From: Alphaproteobacteria bacterium CG_4_9_14_3_um_filter_47_13
GTDB taxonomy: Bacteria > Pseudomonadota > Alphaproteobacteria > Micavibrionales > Micavibrionaceae
Direction of reading: 5' to 3'
Length of the DNA: 35,149 nucleotides
Assembly (NCBI GenBank): GCA_002789675.1
Contig: PFTR01000117.1
Coordinates: forward strand, 3,613 to 38,761
Made by a program: the position numbers and the translations under genes. The notes beneath the pieces are model-generated. The model made no database searches. It was not told where the DNA came from and worked only from the letters and a program-made list of their open reading frames with translations. Shown here in pieces: positions 18,732 through 27,285 of this stretch (position 1 is the stretch's first letter; each line of letters starts with the position of its first letter).

Positions 18732-20200
18732 CCGATAATCAGAACCCTGACGCGGTACGGGATGCCATCAATGCCGCCGCGCCGGTGGAAGAAACAATTT
18801 CCGAAGCCGTTGCAAGATTATCGGCATTGCCGCCGCTGGAGTATGAAAGGGTGCGAAAAGCCGAAGCAGAAAAGCTAGGCATTGACCGTGTGACTGTTCT
18901 GGATAGAGAGGTGGAGAATGTCCGCCGCCCTGCCCAGACAGAAAACGGCCCTGCGGAAATGTTCCCTGCTATCGAGCCATGTTCTGAAGCCGTTGACGGC
19001 GCGGCCTTGCTGGAAGAGATAGCGGAAACCATCCGGCGCTTTATCGTATGCGATCCTGAAACCGTTACGGCGGCGACACTCTGGATCGTCTTTACCTGGC
19101 TTATAGACCGCGTACAGGTTGCGCCGCTGGCCGTTATCACGGCACCGGAAAAGCGTTGCGGTAAATCGCAGTTGCTTGACCTGATCGGCAGGCTTTCACG
19201 CCGCCCGCTGGTAGCGTCAAATATTTCACCGGCTGCAATATTCAGGGTGATCGAAGCCCATGCCCCCACACTTTTGATAGATGAGGCCGATGCCTTCCTG
19301 AAGGACAATGAAGAAGCGCGGGGCATTCTAAATTCCGGCCATACCCGGCAATCCGCCTATGTCATCCGGGTTGTAGGGGAAGACCATATCCCTACGCAAT
19401 TCAGCACATGGGGAGCCAAAGCCATATCAGGAATTGGCGTGCTGGCCGATACGCTCATGGATAGGGCTGTTGTTCTGGAACTGCGCCGCAAACTGCCCCA
19501 TGAAAATGTACAAAGGCTGCGCCATGCCGACCCAGCTGATTTTCAACGCCTGACTTCCATGCTGGCGCGATATTCCGAAGATACGGGACGGATGACGGAA
19601 GCGGCCCGTCCTCTTCTGCCAGACTCCCTAAATGACAGGGCGCAAGACAACTGGGAGCCGTTACTTGCGATTGCTGACAATGCTGGCGGCAACTGGCCAC
19701 AGCTGGCAAGAGAAGCGGCATTGAAAATTTCAGGTATCGAGCAGGAATCGTCTTCCCTGACTGCCGAATTACTGGCGGATATTCGGGAAATTTTTGAAAT
19801 AAAACGAGTGGAAAGACTTTCGACAGTAGACTTGCTACAGGAATTAAATGTCGATGATGTAAAGCCATGGGCAACATATAACAGGGGCAAGCCCATGAAC
19901 CCCCGGCAACTGGCGAAGCGGCTAGGAGAATACAGAATAAAACCGCAGACCATCCGCATGGGCACCGGCACGGTGAAAGGCTTTCAGAAAGCATGGTTTG
20001 ACGATGCTTTCACGCGCTACCTGTCACCCCCTTCCAGCCCTTTCCTCAATTCATCCGTAACATCCGGCACATCATTGAAAAATAATGATAATTCTCGGCT
20101 TTCTATCCGTAACAGCGAAGAAAATGTTACCGATGCAAAAGGCCATAGTGCCTTGAATAATAAGGATTGTTACGGCGTTACGGATGCAGAGGTGTTTTGA
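18728..20200 (+). CDS. DUF3631-like ATPase, probably replication associated
   Basis: APLAVITAPEKRCGKSQLLDLIGRLSRRPLVASNISPAAIFRVIEAHAPTLLIDEADAFLKDNEEARGILNSGHTRQSAYVIRVVGEDHIPTQFSTWGAKAISGIG. ATGA overlap with the primase gene. Confidence 0.87.
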   Translation: MTDNQNPDAVRDAINAAAPVEETISEAVARLSALPPLEYERVRKAEAEKLGIDRVTVLDREVENVRRPAQTENGPAEMFPAIEPCSEAVDGAALLEEIAETIRRFIVCDPETVTAATLWIVFTWLIDRVQVAPLAVITAPEKRCGKSQLLDLIGRLSRRPLVASNISPAAIFRVIEAHAPTLLIDEADAFLKDNEEARGILNSGHTRQSAYVIRVVGEDHIPTQFSTWGAKAISGIGVLADTLMDRAVVLELRRKLPHENVQRLRHADPADFQRLTSMLARYSEDTGRMTEAARPLLPDSLNDRAQDNWEPLLAIADNAGGNWPQLAREAALKISGIEQESSSLTAELLADIREIFEIKRVERLSTVDLLQELNVDDVKPWATYNRGKPMNPRQLAKRLGEYRIKPQTIRMGTGTVKGFQKAWFDDAFTRYLSPPSSPFLNSSVTSGTSLKNNDNSRLSIRNSEENVTDAKGHSALNNKDCYGVTDAEVF

Positions 20201-20469
20201 TGGAAGCGGGCATACTCATACAGGAAATCAAAACGCACGGACTGGATATTCAGGTCATAGACGGCAATCTGCATGTTCGGCCCCGCGACCGGATCACTGA
20301 AAGCATACGGCAGGCAATACAGGGACAGAAAAGGGCGCTGGTGGATTTTATCGAAGCCTATGAGGAACGCGCCGCGATCATGGAATTTGACGGCGGCATG
20401 TCGCGGCAGGAAGCAGAGGCAGAAGCTTTTAAAGATTGTGTGGCTCTGTGCGGAGAGTACAAACCATGA
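20200..20469 (+). CDS. Small protein resembling a TubC N-terminal docking domain
   Basis: MEAGILIQEIKTHGLDIQVIDGNLHVRPRDRITESIRQAIQGQKRALVDFIEAYEER follows the I..L...G......G.L.V.P...I....R..I...K..L pattern. ATG overlaps the upstream TGA. Confidence 0.65.
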   Translation: MEAGILIQEIKTHGLDIQVIDGNLHVRPRDRITESIRQAIQGQKRALVDFIEAYEERAAIMEFDGGMSRQEAEAEAFKDCVALCGEYKP

Positions 20470-21017
20470 CCGGGTCCGCCATATATCCGCAGTTTGAGGG
20501 GCTGAAACTCACGGCCAAGCAGCAAGAATTTGTTGTCCTCTATTGCCGTCCTGACATGGGTTTCAATGCCGCCCGTGCGTACCGGAAGGCTTACGGACTG
20601 AGTACAAAGGACTCTGAAAGCGCCAAGAGAAGCGCCAGCCGTTTGTTGACCAAAGTCCACGTTTCAACAGCCATTCACATTGAATGTTCGCGCCGCCTTG
20701 CCCTGCATGATGATATTGCGCGGCAGGTTATGGCTGAGTGGTACAAGATGATGACGCTGGATATTTTCTCAGTGCTGACCATAGAGGGAGGCGTCGTGAA
20801 GCTGAGGCCTTTAGAGGAAATCCCGCCTGTAGCCTTGAGTTGCATTAAAGAGCTACACAATACGCAGCAGGGTATCAGCGTGACCTTCATGGATAAACAC
20901 AAGGCTATGGAAAGCTTGGCGAAGGCCTTGGGAGTTTACAGCAGCAGCCATTCCCAGACTGGCAATGAGCCATACGAGGCACTTGTGGTGCGGCTGGCAC
21001 GTGAAAATCCCGAATAA
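20466..21017 (+). CDS. Phage terminase small subunit-like protein
   Basis: LTAKQQEFVVLYCRPDMGFNAARAYRKAYGLSTKDSESAKRSASRLLTKVHVSTAIHIECSRR...; typical TerS HTH region (LT.KQ..FV..Y.....N...AY..AY) and a C-terminal KALGVY segment. Confidence 0.85.
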   Translation: MTGSAIYPQFEGLKLTAKQQEFVVLYCRPDMGFNAARAYRKAYGLSTKDSESAKRSASRLLTKVHVSTAIHIECSRRLALHDDIARQVMAEWYKMMTLDIFSVLTIEGGVVKLRPLEEIPPVALSCIKELHNTQQGISVTFMDKHKAMESLAKALGVYSSSHSQTGNEPYEALVVRLARENPE

Positions 21018-21215
21018 ATCTTGCTCTACAGAGCGTTATTTCATACGGTAGCTGTGCAGAGGTGAGAACCTTTGCCGGGGCATTACAACCCCGCAATGAA
21101 CGGTGGCGTGTCCGTCATCACGTCGCTTCTCGGCTTATGCCCGGGGAGCGGCGGCGCATGTCCAAGCTTCGGCTAAAGGCCGTCGCGGTCGTTTCATTGC
21201 GGCTTGTAAATCCCC

Positions 21216-21241
21216 GGTCACCAGCGGAAACGCCGGTGACC
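21216..21241 (+). other. Stable hairpin with a GAAA (GNRA) tetraloop in the terS downstream region
   Basis: GGTCACCAGCG-GAAA-CGCCGGTGACC: 11-bp stem including one G-U pair; lies between the TerS-like stop (21017) and the ATG at 21274. Confidence 0.55.
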
Positions 21242-21273
21242 GTTTTACATTCAGGCAAGAGGAAGGCGCAGCC

Positions 21274-21954
21274 ATGACATTGGATATATCTCTAATAATG
21301 ATTTTATGTGCTGCGTGCACATATCTGACCTTTTCAAAAATTCAAAAAAAGATTTGGAAAATTCTGTCCTTCACAGGCGTTTGGTTTATGGGATTTGTGT
21401 TAACGATTTTGCTGGGAATCTATGTTTCCAGCGAGCTTCATGGCGGCGATTTTAGTATTATGCAGCGCTATTTAGGCAATAGCATCTTTATGCCGTTGGC
21501 AGGATGTGTGCTGGGTGCTTGGGCTTTTACAAAAAAGGCTAAAGCGAAAAAAAACATAGATGTAGAGAGTGCAAAAATTTCTTCATCGTTAATCTTCCTG
21601 TCCTGTGCATGTGCCCTGTCCTTATCAGCGTGCGCCGCAAAAGGGCCAGTTATCACGCCACAAGACGCTGCAATGAACGAAGCGCTTAATGTTTGCGGCT
21701 ACACCGGTACAATTGATCCCAAAATTCACGAATGCGCACAGAATGTTTATCCGCAGATATTGCCTGCATATATGCAGGTGGCGCAGCAACAGGGGCAGCA
21801 ACGGCGTGCGGATGCCAGGTATGACATGCAGCAGGCAAGTCAGGCCATGAGTAATACAGCAGACGCATGGCGCTCAGTCGCACAAACACCCACCATGACC
21901 GACTGCCGCGTGCACGGTTACAACAATGACAAAATATCCTGTACGAGCCACTGA
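21274..21954 (+). CDS. Membrane protein with an internal lipobox-like segment
   Basis: MTLDISLIMILCAACTYLTF..., WFMGFVLTILLGIYVSS and FMPLAGCVLGAWAF hydrophobic segments, then SSSLIFLSCACALSLSACAAKGPV (signal-peptide plus lipobox-like LSAC). C-terminal TDCRVHGYNNDKISCTSH. The upstream part of the track ORF (21103-21273) is doubtful. Confidence 0.65.
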   Translation: MTLDISLIMILCAACTYLTFSKIQKKIWKILSFTGVWFMGFVLTILLGIYVSSELHGGDFSIMQRYLGNSIFMPLAGCVLGAWAFTKKAKAKKNIDVESAKISSSLIFLSCACALSLSACAAKGPVITPQDAAMNEALNVCGYTGTIDPKIHECAQNVYPQILPAYMQVAQQQGQQRRADARYDMQQASQAMSNTADAWRSVAQTPTMTDCRVHGYNNDKISCTSH

Positions 21955-22184
21955 TGAAATTCAAAAAATTATTAGGCATATTTGGCGTTGTTTATCTCAT
22001 TCTTTGTGTGGGCATACTGGGCTATATTTTTCTTGCCGATTGGAAAAATGCTTTTTTTGCTTTTGGAGGTACGGCCCTGCAAGTAGGGGGCGCTGTTTTA
22101 GGTTTTTGGTTGTTAAAGTCATTGTATTCAAAATACTCTCAAAGAAATCGGCTCGACACAGAAGAGAAAGCTCGGAAGGATTAA
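21954..22184 (+). CDS. Small two-TM membrane protein
   Basis: MKFKKLLGIFGVVYLILCVGILGYIFLADWKNAFFAFGGTALQVGGAVLGFWLLKSLYSKYSQ; ATG overlaps the upstream TGA. Confidence 0.65.
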   Translation: MKFKKLLGIFGVVYLILCVGILGYIFLADWKNAFFAFGGTALQVGGAVLGFWLLKSLYSKYSQRNRLDTEEKARKD

Positions 22185-22257
22185 GGGCTATTTTTTACCC
22201 TGCGCATTTACTATAATTTCTCACATTCAAGGGATAATTAGCTTGGGAGCAGCAAAA

Positions 22258-22722
22258 ATGGAAAAAGAGCAGGAAACCAAAAAGCCGACAAGCAAGATCA
22301 TGGGTATTGTCATGTTTCTCATCGTTGCCGCTATTTTCGTAGGGCCGAGGGTGATGCGGGAGCAAGGCGTTCCTTCTGCGGCAACCTTGTCCGGCGTGGA
22401 AGCGCTCAGAGAAAAGATCGGATCCGACAGGTTTGAAAGCCTGATGAAGGGAACCCTTCCGATAGGATATACCGGTATATGCGTGAAAGAGCATGGCGAA
22501 AATCCAGCACTTATGGCTGCGGCTCAGTCATACAACACCCGCAACCAAGCTAAAATGACCGCCATGCTGCAATCCATTGAAGCCAGTGGCGGGCTGACTG
22601 CCGATGAAAAAGAGGCCATCGATAAATACGCTTATTCGAGAGTGGTGGGGGACATTCACAATGGCCATATATCCTGTGACACCGTTGCCGACCGTATCAA
22701 TGGCGGCGAATGGGATTTTTGA
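22258..22722 (+). CDS. Hypothetical single-TM protein
   Basis: MEKEQETKKPTSKIMGIVMFLIVAAIFVGPRVMREQGVPSAATLSGVEALREKIGSDRFESLMKGTLPIGYTGIC... Confidence 0.65.
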   Translation: MEKEQETKKPTSKIMGIVMFLIVAAIFVGPRVMREQGVPSAATLSGVEALREKIGSDRFESLMKGTLPIGYTGICVKEHGENPALMAAAQSYNTRNQAKMTAMLQSIEASGGLTADEKEAIDKYAYSRVVGDIHNGHISCDTVADRINGGEWDF

Positions 22723-22729
22723 GCAGAGC

Positions 22730-23356
22730 ATGAGCAAAAAGATCGAAAATTCCAGCGCCATGCGGGATTTGTACTGCGACCTCATGGAAGAGATAAAGCG
22801 GCGGATAACGGTTGTCACGAATATAACGGCGGGCCTTCTTCCTCTTCCGCGCATTGTTGCCTATGAAATTTGCTATTTGCAACTTCGGATGGTTTGTGAA
22901 CTGATTGCGTTGTCGTGTCTGGCCGCGCATGGCGATCTGCCGGAGGCCAAAGGCAAAAAGCTCTCTAAAGCCTATAACGCCGATGAAATCATAAAGCAGT
23001 TGGAAAAACTGCACTCCAATTTTTATCCCATTCCCAGCCGCCAGATATGCAACGCTCAGACCGGACGCCCTGAAAGGGTGGAACCGATTACCCAAGGGTA
23101 CTTAAAAAAAGAGGATTTGCTGAGATTGTACGGCGAATGCGGCGATGTTCTGCACCGTGGCAATCTGCGCCATATCCTCAGCGGGAAGGAAAAAGAAATC
23201 AGTTTTGAAAAAATCAATGGGTGGGTACAGAGAATAACGACTCTGCTTAACCATCACCAAATCCAGCTTATCCGCGAGGATGAGATGTTCTGGATTTTGA
23301 TGCAGTCCGGTACGGACGGCAAGGTGCATGGAGCACTGATGAAAAAGGCGGCGTAA
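22730..23356 (+). CDS. Hypothetical protein upstream of the trypsin-like protease
   Basis: MSKKIENSSAMRDLYCDLMEEIKRRITVVTNI...YEICYLQLRMVCELIALSCLAAHGDLP...LLRLYGECGDVLHRGNLRHIL; ATG at 22730 is more likely than the track start at 22604, which overlaps the upstream CDS. Confidence 0.7.
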   Translation: MSKKIENSSAMRDLYCDLMEEIKRRITVVTNITAGLLPLPRIVAYEICYLQLRMVCELIALSCLAAHGDLPEAKGKKLSKAYNADEIIKQLEKLHSNFYPIPSRQICNAQTGRPERVEPITQGYLKKEDLLRLYGECGDVLHRGNLRHILSGKEKEISFEKINGWVQRITTLLNHHQIQLIREDEMFWILMQSGTDGKVHGALMKKAA

Positions 23357-23375
23357 ATGGCCTAAGGAGACAAAC

Positions 23376-24380
23376 ATGCCATTCCCGTATTTGCCAAGGG
23401 GCGGTGAGGATGAAACGTTGTTTCGGATTGATGATCCTTTCGGGTTGCGCTCTGTCATCATCCCTTTGTTTGCTATTGATAGAGAAACCGAAGAAATCAG
23501 TGGAATAGGGACTGCTTTCCGGGTTGATCCTTTTGGCACATATCTTACGGCTTATCATGTGCTGGAAAGCCGGGAGACGCGAAACTTTTTTAATAGCCCT
23601 GAGCTTGGGACTGTATTTGGTTTTTTTAGCCCCGGACTGGTTTTAGGAAGGCCGCCGATCCCGCGTGACAGCTTTGTTTTTCTACATGAAGCGGCAACGA
23701 TACGGGGAGAAAGGGAAAGCCCCTTGCTCCATCTGCCGAATGAAACAGTAAATGTCTTTGATTGTGCAAAGCTGATTTTTGATCCGCGCAGTCCAAAGGT
23801 GCAGCAGCATCGTGGGTTTTTGCCTTTGCAAGTTTATGGTGGCAACCCTCCCGCGATAGGGGATCGTGTCATGGCGGTAGGTTATCCCGGTGTTATGAAT
23901 GTGCAACATGTTCCTGAGGGCAATCTTGTTCATTTTACGGAGGGGTTGTTTGGTGCTGTAGGCACTATTACCGAGATATTGCCCCAAGGACGCGATAGGA
24001 CTAGGCCTTGGCCTACTTTTGTTGTTTCGTCCAAATGGCCCAGCGGTATCAGCGGCGGCCCTATTTTCAACCAAGATGGATATGTGATTGGCGTAGTTAG
24101 TTCCAGCGGTCATAATCCAGATGTTGACGAACTGACCGAAGGCTATGCCTTCTGGTTTCGACCATTGCCAGCGATGCGAGGATTTTTGCCTTCGGTTGAT
24201 ACGGATAATGAGGGATCGCTCCGAGTCTGGGGTGTGTTAAGACAAAATCCGTGGAGGTTGGCAGGAATTTTTGCTATTCGGGAACAGGCAGAGGCTTATA
24301 GAGCTGAGCTTGGCGCTGAGTATGAGGTTATTTTTGGCAGTAATCGTTTTGGGACGGATGATTTTGTATATTCTTCCTGA
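23376..24380 (+). CDS. Trypsin-like serine protease domain protein
   Basis: GIGTAFRVDPFGTYLTAYHVLESRE (His), NVFDCAKLIF (candidate Asp), SSKWPSGISGGPIFNQDGYVIGVVSSSG (GxSGGP Ser). No N-terminal signal sequence is apparent. Confidence 0.85.
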   Translation: MPFPYLPRGGEDETLFRIDDPFGLRSVIIPLFAIDRETEEISGIGTAFRVDPFGTYLTAYHVLESRETRNFFNSPELGTVFGFFSPGLVLGRPPIPRDSFVFLHEAATIRGERESPLLHLPNETVNVFDCAKLIFDPRSPKVQQHRGFLPLQVYGGNPPAIGDRVMAVGYPGVMNVQHVPEGNLVHFTEGLFGAVGTITEILPQGRDRTRPWPTFVVSSKWPSGISGGPIFNQDGYVIGVVSSSGHNPDVDELTEGYAFWFRPLPAMRGFLPSVDTDNEGSLRVWGVLRQNPWRLAGIFAIREQAEAYRAELGAEYEVIFGSNRFGTDDFVYSS

Positions 24381-24416
24381 TAAGATAGCCTCATGAAAAT
24401 TTATGGCAGCTCACAC

Positions 24417-24440
24417 AAAACCGTGTATAAAACCGGGTAC
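24417..24440. promoter_or_regulatory. Right-end copies of the AACCGGGTA-type motif
   Basis: AAAACCGTGTATAAAACCGGGTAC matches the motif family at 15351-15408. Confidence 0.5.
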
Positions 24441-24498
24441 AAAAGGAGTGATGCCCAAAATAATTGATTCAATATCAATTACTTAGATTCAAAATTCA

Positions 24499-24515
24499 GG
24501 TTTAACGTCTAACCG
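24499..24515. repeat. Candidate attR-like sequence
   Basis: GGTTTAACGTCTAACCG against GGTTTAACGTTTAAACC at the ychF 3' end (10 identical, one mismatch, then TAA). Confidence 0.5.
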
Positions 24516-24519
24516 TTTC

Positions 24520-27285
24520 CTATGCACTATAAACTGTTGGCAAAGGGCGGGTGTAGTTTTCCTGTGGTTGTGAAGAAGGGGTTGGCTGCTGCTCTTGTGC
24601 GGCAGGGGGGCAGGGGGCGGCTTTGTTTCCGAATTTTGTTGTCAGGTCATTTGTTTGGGTTGTGCTCTCTCTGGTTGAGGGTATAATTTTTGCGCTGACT
24701 TCTGCAAAGGCCTGAGTCCATTCTTCGGGGAGTGCCGTAATCGTTGTGTCGTTGGCGTAAGCGGAGATAATCTGCAGCAATTGCGGGTCATTGACGGAGA
24801 ATTCACTGATCGGTTTTGCGCCTATTTCATCGGCGATTCCGGCCAGTTTTATTTTTTCGTCATCGGACAGCTCACGGGTGAAATCCTCATCATGTAATCT
24901 GTGATAGGCAAGCGCCGCCTGCGTGATTGTGACTTTCCCGTCGACATGGTCAAAAGCAATGGCATTACCAAGCGTGACGGCTTGCCTGATGATTTGTGTT
25001 TCATCTGTCAGTGCTGTTACGGGGACAGCCATCCGGAACGGGTTATTAGAGTGAAAATCAGAGCCGTCATTGATGGAGATCGGCGCAGCAGATGGGTCAG
25101 ACTGTGATTCACCGATAGAAAGGGCGCTCAGACGCTCTGATTCAAGATCATTGAATTTTTCAAGGAAAGCGTCAAAACCTGCTTTTTCTTCCATAGAAAT
25201 GATCCCTGTCGCGGCTCTGAAATCTGTCAGGGCGCTCAGGCTTTTTTGGGCTGGGCGGTTTCTTAGCGATTCCAGAAGGGTTTCTACAGAGCTGATATTA
25301 ATTCCCGCCGTGGCGAGCATGTCTTTCTGCCGTAGAAAAAAACCGCCATGCTGTTCCAGCGTTTCCTGAAGGAATGCTTTTTGCTGCAGATCAATGATAA
25401 AGGCTTTATTACTGTGCTGCGCCTCCAGATCATTGAATTTTTCAAGAAACTGCGTCATATCTTGCCTGATCTGCGGCGGCAGGTTTCCTTGTTCAGCACT
25501 GAAATTGATATAAGAGGAGAATCCGTTTTGTACGGATTTCTCCCTTAGGGTGTCAGTGAAAGTCTGTGCTGATTCAATATTGATATCTGCGCTGGCGAGC
25601 ATGTCTTTTCGGGGCGCTAAAAACTGATTATACTGCTCAAGAAAATTCTGAGCCAGTGTAATCTGGAGTGCATTGATTTCAGAAGCAAAGGGCGCAGTAT
25701 TTTCCTCTATTGGCGCGACCGTCAGAGGAATTTCCTCGGATATGGTTGGGTCATTTTCAGGTTTGTTTTCCGCTTCAGGCGCGGGTTGTGGCGGTGACTC
25801 TCCAGCTTTGGGAACAATCCCTCTGGTGATGCTGTCATAGCTGGCCTGCATGGTCTGTTCGAGATTTGTCTGTCTATAAAGACGGTAACCGCCGCCATAC
25901 ATGCCGGTATAGAAATCCAGTGTGCTGGCGCGGCTTAGATCCTGATCTTCGCGACCATATAAAGCAGCCATTTCTTTTGAAACACCGCCATCATGTTCCG
26001 CAAGGGCGCGATCACGCAGCCAGCTTTCCATTTTGCTGATATCAGCCTGATAAGAGCCATGATTTTCATCAACGATGGATTGTTCGGAAACACCGCGCTC
26101 CTTATCTATTATAGCGCGCATATCAACGGCAGCACGGGCTGTCGCTGTCTGGCTATCGAGCGCGCCGCCTTCGGGGGACTGGTAATGTGTTATTTTCTGT
26201 TCTGCAATTTTCATGTAATTATCAACTGTGTCGGGAAGATCTTTACTTTTTCCTTCCCAGTTCTCGCGCAGAATTTTTAAGCCTTCTTCGCGGGTCACCG
26301 TTAATCCTTCATAGGTTTTTACTGCGTTATGAATGGCGTGAATTGCCTGTAATTCTTTGTCTATCTGTTGTCGTAAGGCCGGGTCATTCTGACCTTCCAT
26401 CTGCGTCTCAATGGCATCCTGAGCAGACAGACCCTGCTGTTTCATCGCGTCCCATGCCGCACGGCTTTGCGGACTGATTTCGGGAATGACGCGGCTTTTG
26501 ACAAAGTTATCAGCAAGATGTTCTGGTGTTGGCCTGATATTGGTAATATTTTTGCTGATTTCCTGAAGATGGGTAATCTGGCTTTCAAGAGGATTTCTTA
26601 ATTCTATCCGCTGTTTGATCGTGAATTCCTGCCCGTTATTGGCTTGTTGGTAAAGTGCGGCATATTCATCCAGATAATTGTCGATGATCTGATTGACGGT
26701 TAAAGCAGGGGTTTCCTGCATATTTTCCCAGATTTTGCGGGCATGAATATCATAGTTCCCATTGTTGAGAACAACATTATTCATGTAATATTTTTTATAA
26801 TCTTCCGAGGTTACCTCAGGAGCTTGCGCTGAAGTTGGTACGCTTTCCTGTGCAAATAAAGCCAGAAATCCTAATGTCTGTGAAAACCACTGCCCGCTAT
26901 TCCCCGCCGCTTCCGGCCTTTCGGCTTCGCGGGACTCCACATTGTATTTTTCAGGATCATACAGGCCAAGAACAGCCTGCATCATTAAAATGTCCGACGT
27001 ATCTGCCGCAGCAGGGTTGACAGAGATATCACGGGCTTTGTTTCTGATTGTTTCGGGATTATTTTGGATCGCGCCCTGAATGGCGCGGTAATCGGAAATG
27101 TTGTCAATATCACCGATTCTTTCCTGTAATGCGCCGGAGGCCAGATTATTCTGTTTAAGAAAGCCAAGACCTCTTTGCGCCATGCTTTTCTGGCCGTCTG
27201 TCAAAGCATCATCATCTTTGTCAGTCGCAGAGATGTGTGATTTATTTTTTATATTGCGCCCTGAGCCAAGGACGGAATCTGCCAT
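24520..27285 (-). CDS. Large hypothetical protein (921 aa) with an internal duplicated domain
   Basis: Long ORF with no recognised family. Repeat units '...RKDMLASADINIESAQTFTDTLREK...FLEKFNDLEAQHS' and '...QKDMLATAGINISSVETLLESLRNR...FLEKFNDLESERL'. Proline-rich linkers. Confidence 0.85.
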   Translation of the reverse strand: MADSVLGSGRNIKNKSHISATDKDDDALTDGQKSMAQRGLGFLKQNNLASGALQERIGDIDNISDYRAIQGAIQNNPETIRNKARDISVNPAAADTSDILMMQAVLGLYDPEKYNVESREAERPEAAGNSGQWFSQTLGFLALFAQESVPTSAQAPEVTSEDYKKYYMNNVVLNNGNYDIHARKIWENMQETPALTVNQIIDNYLDEYAALYQQANNGQEFTIKQRIELRNPLESQITHLQEISKNITNIRPTPEHLADNFVKSRVIPEISPQSRAAWDAMKQQGLSAQDAIETQMEGQNDPALRQQIDKELQAIHAIHNAVKTYEGLTVTREEGLKILRENWEGKSKDLPDTVDNYMKIAEQKITHYQSPEGGALDSQTATARAAVDMRAIIDKERGVSEQSIVDENHGSYQADISKMESWLRDRALAEHDGGVSKEMAALYGREDQDLSRASTLDFYTGMYGGGYRLYRQTNLEQTMQASYDSITRGIVPKAGESPPQPAPEAENKPENDPTISEEIPLTVAPIEENTAPFASEINALQITLAQNFLEQYNQFLAPRKDMLASADINIESAQTFTDTLREKSVQNGFSSYINFSAEQGNLPPQIRQDMTQFLEKFNDLEAQHSNKAFIIDLQQKAFLQETLEQHGGFFLRQKDMLATAGINISSVETLLESLRNRPAQKSLSALTDFRAATGIISMEEKAGFDAFLEKFNDLESERLSALSIGESQSDPSAAPISINDGSDFHSNNPFRMAVPVTALTDETQIIRQAVTLGNAIAFDHVDGKVTITQAALAYHRLHDEDFTRELSDDEKIKLAGIADEIGAKPISEFSVNDPQLLQIISAYANDTTITALPEEWTQAFAEVSAKIIPSTRESTTQTNDLTTKFGNKAAPCPPAAQEQQPTPSSQPQENYTRPLPTVYSA

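Larger units (their letters stand above)
15224..24515. mobile_element. ~9.3 kb integrative element, phage-satellite-like, inserted at the 3' end of ychF
   Basis: P4-type integrase directly after ychF; AlpA-like regulator; primase and DUF3631-like replication genes; TerS-like gene without visible TerL or structural genes; att-like repeat and CCGGGTA motif clusters at both ends. Confidence 0.75.

Noticed and set aside
21103-21273. N-terminal 57 aa of the track ORF at 21103 (MACPSSRRFSAYARGAAAHVQ...)
   Set aside because: Arg/Ala-rich, overlaps the structured gap and is not membrane-like; the ATG at 21274 gives a better protein.
22730-23356. HEPN RNase assignment from the R...H pattern around LRLYGECGDVLHRG
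   Set aside because: Spacing does not fit the usual Rx4-6H motif and there is no other support.
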